Shown piece after piece: positions 49,410-57,760 of a DNA stretch of 64,000 bases. The first letter of the stretch is position 1, and each line of letters starts with the position of its first letter. The notes beneath the pieces were generated by a model, which did no database searches, had not been told where the DNA came from, and saw nothing but the letters and a program-made list of their open reading frames with translations. The translations under genes and the position numbers were made by a program. This stretch comes from Paenibacillus sp. NFR01 (GTDB taxonomy: Bacteria > Bacillota > Bacilli > Paenibacillales > Paenibacillaceae). The DNA lies in assembly GCF_900111565.1 (NCBI RefSeq), contig NZ_FOIK01000008.1:62001-126000 (forward strand). Reading direction: 5' to 3'.

Positions 49410-50492
49410 ATGGGGACAAAAGCCAAGCCGGGAATCAGCATGCGGGCCGTTTTGATATCCCTGGGCACATTGCTGGCTAATATAGCGGTCAACGGCCTGA
49501 TTTTCCTGTTTTTCCGGGATTCGACGCTGAATCCACTGGTGACTGCGGTGCTTGCCGTATTGTGGGGCGTCGTCGGCGTCTATCTTATTTACTATACGCT
49601 GACCTATGCCGCCGAGCAGTATCCCGACGAGATCCGCCGCCGGATTTTGCCGTTCGTCTTCGTGGGGCCGGCGGTGCTTCTGCTGGGCTGGCTGCTTGTG
49701 CTTCCGGCGCTGCGAACGCTGTATTTAAGCTTCTTCAACGCTTCATCCGACAAATTCGTCGGGTTGGCCAACTACGGCGCGATCTTTAGCGACCGGCTGC
49801 TCGGCACGGCGCTGCGCAACAATCTGCTTTGGGTTTTTGTCGGCACCTTCGCCTGCGTCGCTTTCGGCCTCCTGATCGCTATTCTGGCCGACCGCAGCAG
49901 TTATGAACGTATTGCCAAATCCATTATATTCATGCCGATGGCCATTTCTTTTGTCGCCGCCGGCGTCATCTGGAAGTTCATCTACTATTATCAGCCGGGC
50001 GATGAGCAGATCGGTCTGCTGAACGCCATCGTCACCTTCTTCGGCGGAGAGCCTCAGGCGTGGACCAGCATGATCCAGCCATGGAACAACTTTTTCCTTA
50101 TCCTGATTCTCATCTGGATGCAGACCGGCTTTGCCATGGTCATCTTCTCGGCAGCGATCAAAGGTGTACCGGAAGATATTCTTGAAGCGGCGCGGGTCGA
50201 CGGCTCCGGTGAAATCCGCATTTTTTTCCAAATCATCATTCCGTTTATCTCCACCACCATACTGACGGTTACTACAACGATCATTGTCTTCACGCTGAAA
50301 ATATTTGACGTCGTCATGGTCATGACGGGCGGTCAATACGATACGGAGGTTGTCGCGACGCAATTCTACCGGCAGTTCTTCATGTACCGCAACTTCGGCT
50401 ACGGCTCGACGCTGGCTATCGTGCTGCTGATCGCGGTGCTGCCCGTCATTCTCATCAATCTGCGGCAGTTCCGCAAGCAGGGGGGATTCTAA
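49410..50492 (+). CDS. ABC alpha-glucoside permease, AglF-like
   Basis: 360 residues, about eight helices, with two extra N-terminal helices (about 12-35 and 42-62) before the standard six. EAA loop GVPEDILEAARVDGSGEIRIFFQIIIPFISTT. AGGAGG precedes the ATG. Its stop TAA is directly followed by the ATG of the next permease. No ATPase gene nearby; a shared MsmX-like ATPase is expected. Confidence 0.9.
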   Translation: MGTKAKPGISMRAVLISLGTLLANIAVNGLIFLFFRDSTLNPLVTAVLAVLWGVVGVYLIYYTLTYAAEQYPDEIRRRILPFVFVGPAVLLLGWLLVLPALRTLYLSFFNASSDKFVGLANYGAIFSDRLLGTALRNNLLWVFVGTFACVAFGLLIAILADRSSYERIAKSIIFMPMAISFVAAGVIWKFIYYYQPGDEQIGLLNAIVTFFGGEPQAWTSMIQPWNNFFLILILIWMQTGFAMVIFSAAIKGVPEDILEAARVDGSGEIRIFFQIIIPFISTTILTVTTTIIVFTLKIFDVVMVMTGGQYDTEVVATQFYRQFFMYRNFGYGSTLAIVLLIAVLPVILINLRQFRKQGGF

Positions 50493-51587
50493 ATGGCCGG
50501 TTCCAAGAAAAGAAAAGGCGGTAAAACCGTCGTCAATCTCGTGCTTGGCGTCATCTGCCTGATCTGGCTGATCCCGACGTTCGGCTTGCTCGTCTCCTCC
50601 TTCCGCCCGGCGGCGGACATTCTGGAGACCGGATGGTGGAAGGTGTTCCCGCATCAGGAATGGACGGCGTCGGGCGACGTCATCCAGCTCTCCAAAGACG
50701 TCGATTTGCGGCAGCCGATCGAAGTGAACGGCAAAACCTACTCCGACGATCAGCTTAAAGCCGGCGTCATGCAGGACGGCAAGCAGCTGATGTGGGAAAA
50801 CCGCCGGGCCCGCACCATCAGCGTGCAAAAAGAAGGCTGGGTCACCAAACCTGACCTTACCCTCGATAACTACAAAAACGTGCTCTCCGGCAAGGAATAC
50901 AAATTGAAAAATGCCGACGGCAGCGAAGAGGTGCAAAAGGGCAGCGGACTCTCACAAGCGTTCTGGAATACGCTCACCATTGCCGTTCCGGCGACGGTTA
51001 TCCCGATCCTGATCGCTTCCTTCGCTGCGTATGCTTTCGCCTGGCTGCGGTTCCCGGGCCGCAAAACGATGTTCGTCACCATCATCGCAATGCTGGTCAT
51101 CCCGCTTCAGGTCGCGCTGATTCCGGTGCTGAAGGATTACACGGCGCTCAGCCTGAACGGCAGCTACCTCGGTATCTGGCTCGCGCATACCGCCTTCGGC
51201 CTGCCTCTGGTTACGTATTTTATGTATAACTTTATCAGCCAGCTGCCCAAGGATTTATTCGAATCCGCCTTTATCGACGGGGCGAGCCATTTCACCATCT
51301 TCAGCCGGCTCATTCTCCCGCTTTCGGTTCCGGCGCTGGCTTCCATCGGCATCTTCCAGTTCCTGTGGGTCTGGAACGATTATCTGGTTTCGCTGATCTT
51401 CATCGGCAACCAGCCGGATGTCCAGGTCATGTCGATGAAGATCGCCGATCTTGTCGGTTCCCGCGGCAACGACTGGCATCTGCTTACTTCCGCAGCGTTT
51501 ATTTCGATGCTGATGCCGCTGGCGATTTTTTTCCTGCTGCAAAAGTATTTCGTCCGAGGACTGATGGGCGGCTCGGTCAAAGGCTGA
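50493..51587 (+). CDS. ABC alpha-glucoside permease, AglG-like
   Basis: 364 residues. After TM1 (about 10-35) there is an unusually long extracytoplasmic segment (about 36-145, with IEVNGKTYSDDQLKAGVMQDGKQ), which is typical of AglG-type permeases. The other helices and EAA loop (QLPKDLFESAFIDGASHFTIFSRLILPLSVP) follow. It begins immediately after the first permease stop. Confidence 0.9.
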   Translation: MAGSKKRKGGKTVVNLVLGVICLIWLIPTFGLLVSSFRPAADILETGWWKVFPHQEWTASGDVIQLSKDVDLRQPIEVNGKTYSDDQLKAGVMQDGKQLMWENRRARTISVQKEGWVTKPDLTLDNYKNVLSGKEYKLKNADGSEEVQKGSGLSQAFWNTLTIAVPATVIPILIASFAAYAFAWLRFPGRKTMFVTIIAMLVIPLQVALIPVLKDYTALSLNGSYLGIWLAHTAFGLPLVTYFMYNFISQLPKDLFESAFIDGASHFTIFSRLILPLSVPALASIGIFQFLWVWNDYLVSLIFIGNQPDVQVMSMKIADLVGSRGNDWHLLTSAAFISMLMPLAIFFLLQKYFVRGLMGGSVKG

Positions 51588-51680
51588 TCCGCGCGTCCTC
51601 ACCCGCATCCACCGCTTAACCGCTGCCACATCTATCAACAGGCGGGGACAGACCGCCGTGCAAAGGAGTCCGGAGTATCC

Positions 51681-54026
51681 ATGAAAATGAAACCCTACGT
51701 CCATCCTAAGCCGCTGTATCCGTACCGGGAATGGAGCCTGGAGGAAGAGCATTATACCGACGAGGACAATCAGCGGAGCGAAAGCGTATTTGCCATCGGT
51801 AACGGGTATATCGGGATGCGCGGCAATTTCGAGGAAGGTTACCACGGCAAGCTGGGCAAATCGGTCAACGGCAATTATCTGAACGGGTTTTACGACGCCG
51901 AACCGATCCATTATCCCGAGGGCGCGTACGGCTATCCGGATTGGAACCAGTCCATGCTGAACGTCACCGATGCCCGTAAAATCAGCTTGTCCGTCATGGG
52001 GCATGCCTTCCATTTGAATACCGGCACACTGCATCAGTATAAACGCTCGCTCGATATGCAAGGTGGCTTTCTGCGCCGCGAGATCGACTGGGAATCGCCG
52101 GGCGGACAACGCCTGCGCCTCCGGATCACCCGCCTGACGGCATTTGGCAACAAACATCTGGCGGCCATCCGTTATGAGGTGACGGCGCTGGGCTTTGCCG
52201 GCGAGGTCGTCATCGCTTCCGCGATGGACGGACGCATCGCCCGGCCGCCGGCGACGAACGACCCGCGGCTCGGGTCAGGGAGCGAGCTGCCCCATCTCCT
52301 GGCAGAGGACATGGCGCATGAGGACGGCTTCGCATGGATGCGGCAGCGGACCCGGAATACCCGGTTCGCGCTGCTGACGGGAATGAGCCATCAGCTCGTG
52401 TCCCCTGCCCGCGGCGAACAGGAATATGCTGCCGAAGGCGAGGCGTTGACCTGCCGGTTCCGCATCCACCTTAACGACGGCGAGACTGCCGTCCTGACGA
52501 AATACATCAGTTATCATACATCGAGGGATTACCCGGAGGAAGAGCTGCTGCCGCGGACGGAAACGCTGCTGCGCGAAGCGGCGGAAGCCGGCTTTGAGGC
52601 GCTACTGGCGGAGCAGCGGGCTTATCTGGATGATTTCTGGGCCCGGGCCGACGTCGAGATTACAGGCGACCCCTCCTTGCAGCAGGGTATCCGCTTCAAT
52701 GCGTTCCAGCTACTGCAGTCGGTCGGCCGCGACGGCATGACCAACATCGGCGCCAAAGGACTGACCGGGGACGGGTATGAAGGCCACTATTTCTGGGATA
52801 CGGAATTGTATATGCTGCCCTTCTTCACGTTCACCCGGCCAGATATCGCCCGGTCGCTGCTCGAGTTCCGCTACCGGACGCTTGGCCCGGCCCGCGAGCG
52901 CGCGGCGACGCTGTCGCAGCGCGGCGCGCTCTACCCGTGGCGGACGATCGACGGGCCGGAGAACTCCGCCTACTTCCCGGCCGGCACGGCACAGGCTCAT
53001 ATCAATGCAGACATTGCTTACGCCATCCGCCAATATGTACTGGCGACCGGCGATACCGGCTTTCTCGTTGCCCAAGGCGCGGAAATCCTGTTCGAGACGT
53101 CGCGGTTCTGGGCCGATCTCGGGTTCTTCAATCCGGAACGCGACGGTGCCTTCTGCATCCATGGGGTGACCGGACCGGACGAATATACGGCGATCGTGAA
53201 CAATAATGCCTATACGAACCTGATGGTGCGCTGCCAGCTGGAGTACGCCGCCGAGACGGCCGACCTGCTCCGGGAATCCTATCCCGCAGATTATGCGAAC
53301 CTTGCCCGGCGGATCGGCTTGAAGGACGAAGAGATTGAACTGTGGCGCAAGGCGGCGGCGCGCATGTTCATCCCCGTGGATGAACAGCGGGGCATCATCG
53401 CCCAGGATGATGCTTTCCTGCTCAAAAAACGCTGGGACTTCGATAACGTTCCCGCGGATAAGTATCCGCTCCTGCTGCATTTTCATCCGCTTGTCATCTA
53501 CCGGCATCAGGTGCTGAAGCAGGCCGATGTCGTACTCGCCCTGTTCCTGCTCGGCGAATGGTTCACACCCGAGGAGAAACGGCGCAATTATCAGTATTAT
53601 GAGCCGCTGACGACCCACGACTCTTCGTTATCGCCTTGTATCCACAGCATCATGTCGGCGGAGCTGGGCGATCTGGAGAGCGCCTACGGGTATTTCGACC
53701 GCACGGTCCGGATGGACCTGGACGACATCAACCGCAACGCTAAGGACGGGCTGCATACCGCAGCCATGGCCGGCTCGTGGATGTCGATCGTGAACGGCTT
53801 CGGCGGCCTGCGGCTGCATAGCGGCAAACTGTCGTTCCAGCCGCGTCTGCCGGAACGGTGGGACAGCTGCCGGTTCCGGATTGCCTTCCGCGGCGGTCTG
53901 CTGGAGGTCGGCATCTTCCGGAACAAGGTGCGTTATTCGCTCCTTGAAGGCGATTCCCTGGAGCTGCTGCATGCCGGCAAACCGCTGACGCTCGCTGCCG
54001 GCGAAACAACGGTGCTGGCGCTTTAG
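51681..54026 (+). CDS. GH65 disaccharide phosphorylase (kojibiose/nigerose-type likely)
   Basis: 781 residues, full length for GH65. It splits an alpha-linked glucose disaccharide with phosphate to beta-glucose-1-phosphate and glucose, in the cytoplasm (no signal). N-terminal beta-sandwich (SVFAIGNGYIGMRGNFEEG), (alpha/alpha)6 barrel with FWDTELYMLPFF, the general acid E501 in TGPDEYTAIVNNNAYTN, a KKRWDFDNVP segment and phosphate-binding LTTHDSSLSPC. The segment AYFPAGTAQAHINADIAYAI resembles kojibiose/nigerose/trehalose phosphorylases more than maltose phosphorylase, but specificity cannot be read with certainty. GGAG five bases before the ATG. Last gene of the operon. Confidence 0.9.
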   Translation: MKMKPYVHPKPLYPYREWSLEEEHYTDEDNQRSESVFAIGNGYIGMRGNFEEGYHGKLGKSVNGNYLNGFYDAEPIHYPEGAYGYPDWNQSMLNVTDARKISLSVMGHAFHLNTGTLHQYKRSLDMQGGFLRREIDWESPGGQRLRLRITRLTAFGNKHLAAIRYEVTALGFAGEVVIASAMDGRIARPPATNDPRLGSGSELPHLLAEDMAHEDGFAWMRQRTRNTRFALLTGMSHQLVSPARGEQEYAAEGEALTCRFRIHLNDGETAVLTKYISYHTSRDYPEEELLPRTETLLREAAEAGFEALLAEQRAYLDDFWARADVEITGDPSLQQGIRFNAFQLLQSVGRDGMTNIGAKGLTGDGYEGHYFWDTELYMLPFFTFTRPDIARSLLEFRYRTLGPARERAATLSQRGALYPWRTIDGPENSAYFPAGTAQAHINADIAYAIRQYVLATGDTGFLVAQGAEILFETSRFWADLGFFNPERDGAFCIHGVTGPDEYTAIVNNNAYTNLMVRCQLEYAAETADLLRESYPADYANLARRIGLKDEEIELWRKAAARMFIPVDEQRGIIAQDDAFLLKKRWDFDNVPADKYPLLLHFHPLVIYRHQVLKQADVVLALFLLGEWFTPEEKRRNYQYYEPLTTHDSSLSPCIHSIMSAELGDLESAYGYFDRTVRMDLDDINRNAKDGLHTAAMAGSWMSIVNGFGGLRLHSGKLSFQPRLPERWDSCRFRIAFRGGLLEVGIFRNKVRYSLLEGDSLELLHAGKPLTLAAGETTVLAL

Positions 54027-54044
54027 GCCACCAGCTTCATAAAT

Positions 54045-54086
54045 AAAGGCGCGGCGCTTCCCTTCGGGAAGGCGCTGCGCCTTTTT
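54045..54086 (+). terminator. Terminator of the GH65 operon
   Basis: AAAGGCGCGGCGCTTCCC-TTCG-GGGAAGGCGCTGCGCC-type stem with a TTCG tetraloop, followed by TTTTT. Confidence 0.92.
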
Positions 54087-54101
54087 CCGTAGCAGAACCG
54101 C

Positions 54102-54824
54102 TCACCATGGCCACGGATTCCCGTCCAGGTCTAAATAAGCCGGCTCATCGCCTATATATTGTTTATGCTTCAGGACCAGGCCGACCACTTTATAAGCGGA
54201 TTCCTCAGGCGTTATAGGTGCCTCTGCATCCACCTCGCCATGCATGTAAGTTTGCAGCCAGCCGGGATGAAACACCATGACCTGTCCGCCCATATTTTTA
54301 ATGTGGTTATGAATCAGGGAAGATTGCATATTTAGCGCCGCTTTGGACATGCAGTAGCCGTACATATTGATCCGCTGGTTGCGGCCGATGCTGCCTGCTT
54401 CGGAAGAAATATTGACGATCAGCTTCTGCCTGCCCATCATCAGGAGGCCCATCATGGCGTTGCTGACACGCAAAGCGCCCAGCGTGTTGACATTGTACAC
54501 CTCCGCCATCGCATTCACGTCCATATCGACGAGCAGCGTCGCACAGTCCGACTTGTGCAGAATTCCCGCGTTGTTAATGACCAGATCGACATGCCCCGTG
54601 CTGCCGGCGATGCTCCGTACTGCCTGTTTCACACTTTCGCTGCTTCCGATATCCAGCGGGATAAGATGAAGGCGTTCCTCATAAGCCTCCTTAAGCGTTT
54701 GCAGCTGCAGAGACAACGCGTCATATTTTCCGGCAAATACCGTGTACTTGTTCTCCAGGAGAACGCGCGTCAGAAAAAAGCCCAGGCCACGGTCCGCACC
54801 GGTAACAACAGCAACCCTCTTCAA
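54102..54824 (-). CDS. Short-chain dehydrogenase/reductase
   Basis: 240 residues. Nucleotide motif VTGADRGLG (TGxxxGxG), NNAG in VINNAGIL, catalytic S in NISSEAGS and YxxxK in YGYCMSKAA: a complete classical SDR. The C-terminus (FHPGWLQTYMHG, DGNPWPW) resembles carbonyl reductase/sniffer-like proteins. Start taken as TTG at 54824 because GGAGG lies 8 bases before it and it gives KRVAVVTG close to the N-terminus. Divergent from the ytxJ-type gene. Substrate unknown. Confidence 0.88.
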   Translation of the reverse strand: MKRVAVVTGADRGLGFFLTRVLLENKYTVFAGKYDALSLQLQTLKEAYEERLHLIPLDIGSSESVKQAVRSIAGSTGHVDLVINNAGILHKSDCATLLVDMDVNAMAEVYNVNTLGALRVSNAMMGLLMMGRQKLIVNISSEAGSIGRNQRINMYGYCMSKAALNMQSSLIHNHIKNMGGQVMVFHPGWLQTYMHGEVDAEAPITPEESAYKVVGLVLKHKQYIGDEPAYLDLDGNPWPW

Positions 54825-54930
54825 AACAAACACCTCCAACGCCGGCTTCAATTGTCAATTCCCTCTCACCTTAGCATGGCACCCCGTCATTTACAATGCG
54901 GCACATTGCAGGTTTTAGGTTCAACTACTT

Positions 54931-54958
54931 TTGTTTTAATTTTGAACTATGTTACAAT
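54931..54958 (+). promoter_or_regulatory. Candidate promoter of the ytxJ-glutaredoxin operon
   Basis: TTGTTT (54931), 16-base spacer, TACAAT (54953), 37 bases before the ATG. Confidence 0.5.
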
Positions 54959-54995
54959 CAAGGCTCACGGAATAATTTCTAGAAAGGGGATTCCC

Positions 54996-55322
54996 ATGTC
55001 GATCAAACAACTTCATACGCTGGAGGAATTGGAGCAATACGTTCAGGCTCCGGGGAAAAAACTGCTGTTCAAGCACAGCACGACCTGCCCGATCAGCGCC
55101 AAAGCAAATACCGAGTTTCAGGCTTATGTTGAAGGTGCGGATACGCCGGCGGCAGTGGTGCTGGTCATTGAAGACCGGCCCGTATCCAATGAAATCGCCG
55201 AGCGCTTCGGCATCAAACACGAATCCCCGCAAATTTTCCTGCTGGAAGGCGGCGACGTCCGCTGGAACACCTCCCATTGGAAAATTACCCGGGAAGCCAT
55301 CACGGAAGCCGTAAACGCATGA
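54996..55322 (+). CDS. ytxJ: YtxJ-type bacillithiol-associated thioredoxin-like protein
   Basis: 108 residues. Thioredoxin fold with the single-cysteine motif K-H-S-T-T-C-P-I-S after the first strand (C31) and SPQIFLLEGG (cis-proline). This is the YtxJ/DUF2847 family, proposed monothiol bacilliredoxins that act on bacillithiol-mixed disulfides. AAAGGGG before the ATG. Overlaps the following glutaredoxin gene by ATGA, so the pair is one operon with a common thiol role. Confidence 0.88.
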   Translation: MSIKQLHTLEELEQYVQAPGKKLLFKHSTTCPISAKANTEFQAYVEGADTPAAVVLVIEDRPVSNEIAERFGIKHESPQIFLLEGGDVRWNTSHWKITREAITEAVNA

Positions 55323-55561
55323 GCGAACCATGGATAGTATACTCTACCTCGGGCTGCAGCGACTGCAATCAGGTCAAGCAATGGCTGGCCGGGCAGGGTT
55401 TCGCCTTTGAAGTCCGCGACGTCATGAGCAGCGTTCAATATCAGGAGGAAGTGGAGAAGCTGGGGTTTATGGGCGTGCCGGTCACCGTATTTGGCGGCCG
55501 GGCCGTTAAGGGATTTGATCTTCCCGGACTTCAGGCTCTCGCGCAAACCGCCGGCTGCTAA
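55319..55561 (+). CDS. Glutaredoxin-like protein
   Basis: 80 residues. YSTSGCSDCNQVKQWLAGQGFAFEVRDV carries a CSDC dithiol motif; GVPVTVFGGRAVKGFD contains the cis-proline (TVP-type) and the glycine loop. Length and motifs fit the NrdH/glutaredoxin family. ATG overlaps the ytxJ stop. It may reduce the disulfide formed on YtxJ or a ribonucleotide reductase; neither is proven by the sequence. Confidence 0.88.
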   Translation: MSEPWIVYSTSGCSDCNQVKQWLAGQGFAFEVRDVMSSVQYQEEVEKLGFMGVPVTVFGGRAVKGFDLPGLQALAQTAGC

Positions 55562-55581
55562 AGTAAGGTTGGTAAGGCCGA

Positions 55582-55626
55582 TAAGGATATTCCGCAGGCA
55601 TAGGGCCTGCAGAATGTCCTTTTTTT
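55582..55626 (+). terminator. Terminator of the ytxJ-glutaredoxin operon
   Basis: Stem AGGATATTC-CGCAGGC / GCCTGC-AGAATGTCCT followed by a run of T (55619-55626). Confidence 0.85.
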
Positions 55627-55629
55627 GTG

Positions 55630-56046
55630 TTACCCTTCCATCGCGGAGGCTTCCGCCAGAAAAGATACATGGCCGCTGTGGGAGTAGACCACATGATCGG
55701 CCCCCAGGCTTTTGTAGACGAGCCGCGGGTTCAGCGAAGAGGTGACGACAACGATCGGCTGATCGGTCCAGGCCCGGCACATCTGGATATATCGGCAGGT
55801 TAACGCGAAGCTGCCCTCGAACAGGAATACTTTGGTGACCGCAAATTGCGGGCAAAACCATGTTTTTTGCCGGTGTGTATCCACCATAATTATCGTTTGG
55901 ATGCCAAGCTGCTCGAACCGCTTTTTCTCGGCCGCGTTGTTGGCCAGACCGGCGATGCGGCAGCCCCTGACGCGGAGCAGGCGGACGAAGTCCTCTCCCG
56001 CTTTGGTTGGGGCGTTGATAAGCACATAATTTTCTTGCTCCGCCAT
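55630..56046 (-). CDS. Small Rossmann-like protein under a c-di-AMP riboswitch, function unknown
   Basis: 138 residues. Alternating strands and helices: YVLINAPTKAGEDFVRLLRVRG, IAGLANNAAEKKRFEQLGIQTIIMVD, VFLFEGSFALTCRYIQMCRAW, PIVVVTSSLNPRLVYKSLGADHVVYS. This looks like half of an NAD-binding or TrkA/RCK-like Rossmann fold, but no clear GxGxxG motif is visible. I do not recognise the family. AAGGAG before the ATG at 56046. Its leader holds a ydaO-type riboswitch and a terminator, so it is presumably switched off at high c-di-AMP, like potassium-uptake and cell-wall genes. A role in ion or turgor homeostasis is inference only. Confidence 0.8.
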   Translation of the reverse strand: MAEQENYVLINAPTKAGEDFVRLLRVRGCRIAGLANNAAEKKRFEQLGIQTIIMVDTHRQKTWFCPQFAVTKVFLFEGSFALTCRYIQMCRAWTDQPIVVVTSSLNPRLVYKSLGADHVVYSHSGHVSFLAEASAMEG

Positions 56047-56101
56047 GTTTTGATCTCCTTCCGCTGATTCGTCATGCCCGTGTTTTTCCGCAGGAGGACA
56101 G

Positions 56102-56133
56102 CAAAAAGACCACAAAGGATCTCCTCTGTGGCC
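56102..56133 (-). terminator. Riboswitch expression-platform terminator
   Basis: On the minus strand CCACAGAGGA-GA-TCCTTTGTGG then TCTTTTTG. It lies between the riboswitch aptamer and the ATG at 56046, so aptamer folding can decide between termination and readthrough. Confidence 0.8.
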
Positions 56134-56170
56134 GGCTGGCGCGCACATCGCACTTATCCTCTCTACAATA

Positions 56171-56336
56171 CGCTTACGAGGTTAGCTGTCGGATTCGGGC
56201 GGTGAGAGTCGCCCTACCTGCGTCCTGGGCTTTGCGCCCAAGCCGCCGGATTCACCCCTAACCGGAGCCGCTGTAACAAAGAAAATCGGCTGCCGATCTT
56301 TGGTTCCCCCGTTTTCCGTTTGACGGAAATTAAGCG
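56171..56336 (-). ncRNA. ydaO/yuaA-type c-di-AMP riboswitch aptamer
   Basis: Read on the minus strand: closing stem CGCTTA (5' end, 56336) with TAAGCG (3' end, 56171); GGGGGAACCAAA; GGGGTGAATCC; GGTAGGG; CCCGAATCCGACAGCTAACC near the 3' end. These conserved blocks, in this order, are those of the ydaO family. A promoter lies just upstream and a terminator just downstream. In known cases ligand binding lowers expression. Confidence 0.88.
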
Positions 56337-56368
56337 GATTACTATGAAATTTCGTTCAATTCGGTGTT

Positions 56369-56397
56369 ATCATACTCTCCGCACTTCCGCTTGTAAA
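56369..56397 (-). promoter_or_regulatory. Promoter of the riboswitch-controlled gene
   Basis: Minus strand TTTACA (complement of 56392-56397), 17-base spacer, TATGAT (complement of 56369-56374). Transcription would start about 25 bases before the aptamer. Confidence 0.65.
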
Positions 56398-56727
56398 CTG
56401 CCGTTAATTGCAAAATAACGCATATTCATCGCCTTTTCAACATCAGATAACCCTTAAAGCATCATTTATCTTACAAAAGCTTCTTCTTTCTCCTATTTTG
56501 CATCTTGCTATATTGATGGATTGAAAAACGGCGTGCGGAAGAGATAATAGGGTGAAAATCGGCGAAACAGTCTCCTTTCGTCACCGGCTTCCCACGGATG
56601 GACGCATTTCCCTGCAAATGGATTTCAGAGAATGCTTTTTCATTTTTACAAAACAGGAGCGGCGGAGTATGATTCGTGATATCAAAATCATGCTGTTCCC
56701 ACACAGCACACGGAAGGAAATTGCCTT
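56398..56727. other. Intergenic region upstream of the sigma-region-4-like gene
   Basis: About 330 bases, AT-rich in its first half. TATATT near 56510 may be a -10 for the plus-strand gene at 56728. Open frames on both strands here lack ribosome binding sites and I do not accept them. Confidence 0.4.
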
Positions 56728-57255
56728 ATGTCCGATACGCTCCCCATACGCCCCGCCGCCCGTTTTGCGGGCGGCAGCCCCGCAGCTAAAGCTGCTGCCG
56801 GTTCAGGAAACAGCGGCGCCCGCATATCGCCGGGGTTCGCCGACTTTGTCCGGCAGCACAGCGCCGAGGTGGCGCATCTCGCGCGCCTGCTGCTGCCCGC
56901 CGGCGTCTTGGCGGAGCCGGCTGCCGTGCAGGCCTTCCGCGCACTGCATGCGGAAGGCTCCGGCGGCGCGGACGCGGAGAGCATGCTCCGCGCCGCCTAT
57001 GGGGCTTGCATCCGCGTCTGCCGGCGGATGTTGCCCGCAGCGGCATCGGTGGCGCCCGATGCCGCGTTCGAGACCCGGGTGATCCTAGCGCTGCGTTACG
57101 GCCTGCGGCTGCCGCCGGTCGACATCGCCCGGATCACCGGAAGCGCCCTGCCGCAGGTCAAAGCGCAGCTGCGGCAGGCGCGCGAAGCGCAGCTCGGGTG
57201 GACGGCCCGAGCGGACGGCCCTGCGGAGGAGCATAAAGGCTCCTCTTGCCAATAG
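56728..57255 (+). CDS. Sigma-70 region-4-like small protein
   Basis: 175 residues, very Ala- and Arg-rich, with GC content visibly above its neighbours. Residues about 115-150 (RVILALRYGLRLPPVDIARITGSALPQVKAQLRQARE) look like the helix-turn-helix of ECF sigma factors (region 4: ALRY-x4-[LP]-x2-IA-x-ITG-x3-x-VK-x2-L-x-RAR). The N-terminal part is too short and unlike region 2, so it is probably not a full sigma factor. GGAAGGA precedes the ATG. A terminator follows (57333-57374). It could be a decayed ECF factor or a small DNA-binding regulator. Confidence 0.7.
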   Translation: MSDTLPIRPAARFAGGSPAAKAAAGSGNSGARISPGFADFVRQHSAEVAHLARLLLPAGVLAEPAAVQAFRALHAEGSGGADAESMLRAAYGACIRVCRRMLPAAASVAPDAAFETRVILALRYGLRLPPVDIARITGSALPQVKAQLRQAREAQLGWTARADGPAEEHKGSSCQ

Positions 57256-57332
57256 CACCTCATCCTGCCTTGATTCTTTGCATTCAACATTGCAGAATAC
57301 CTCGCAGGAATATGGCCTGCAGGCGAAATACC

Positions 57333-57374
57333 AAAAGGCGGTTCATCCAATTCCGGATGAACCGCCTTTTCTTT
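57333..57374. terminator. Bidirectional terminator
   Basis: AAAAGGCGGTTCATCC-AATTCC-GGATGAACCGCCTTTT, a 16-bp perfect stem with T-runs on both strands, between the convergent genes at 56728 and 57400. Confidence 0.92.
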
Positions 57375-57399
57375 TACTCCGCTCCGCCAGCGGTATAAC

Positions 57400-57588
57400 T
57401 TATGCCTTGCCGTTTTTCCCGCCTTTGGCGAACCGCCAGGCAGCCAGGCAGCAGCCCACAAGCCCCAGGCCGAGCAGAATCGTCTGCAGGGCGCCAAGCA
57501 GTTCCCGGCCTTCGGGGCGGATGATGCCGCTGATAATGATCAACACAATGGAAACCGCAAGAAATGCGGCGGATTTACCCTTTTTCAT
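57400..57588 (-). CDS. Small two-helix membrane protein
   Basis: 62 residues: MKKGKSAAF, a hydrophobic helix (LAVSIVLIIISGII), a short loop, a second helix (LLGLGLVGCCLAAWRF) and a basic tail. AAGGAG seven bases before the ATG and a terminator behind it support a real gene. No function recognised. Confidence 0.7.
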   Translation of the reverse strand: MKKGKSAAFLAVSIVLIIISGIIRPEGRELLGALQTILLGLGLVGCCLAAWRFAKGGKNGKA

Positions 57589-57760
57589 ATGCTCACTCCT
57601 TGTCTTTACCATACACGAAATTGCCCCCCGCCGCCACCGGATACCTGTACAATGAGGAAGCGAGTAAAAGGATGGGAGCTGCTCGTGTCTATGCTTTTTA
57701 TACTAAATAATGATAAGATGATGAAGCATCTATTTCAGATTAAGATAACAAGGTGGTTAT

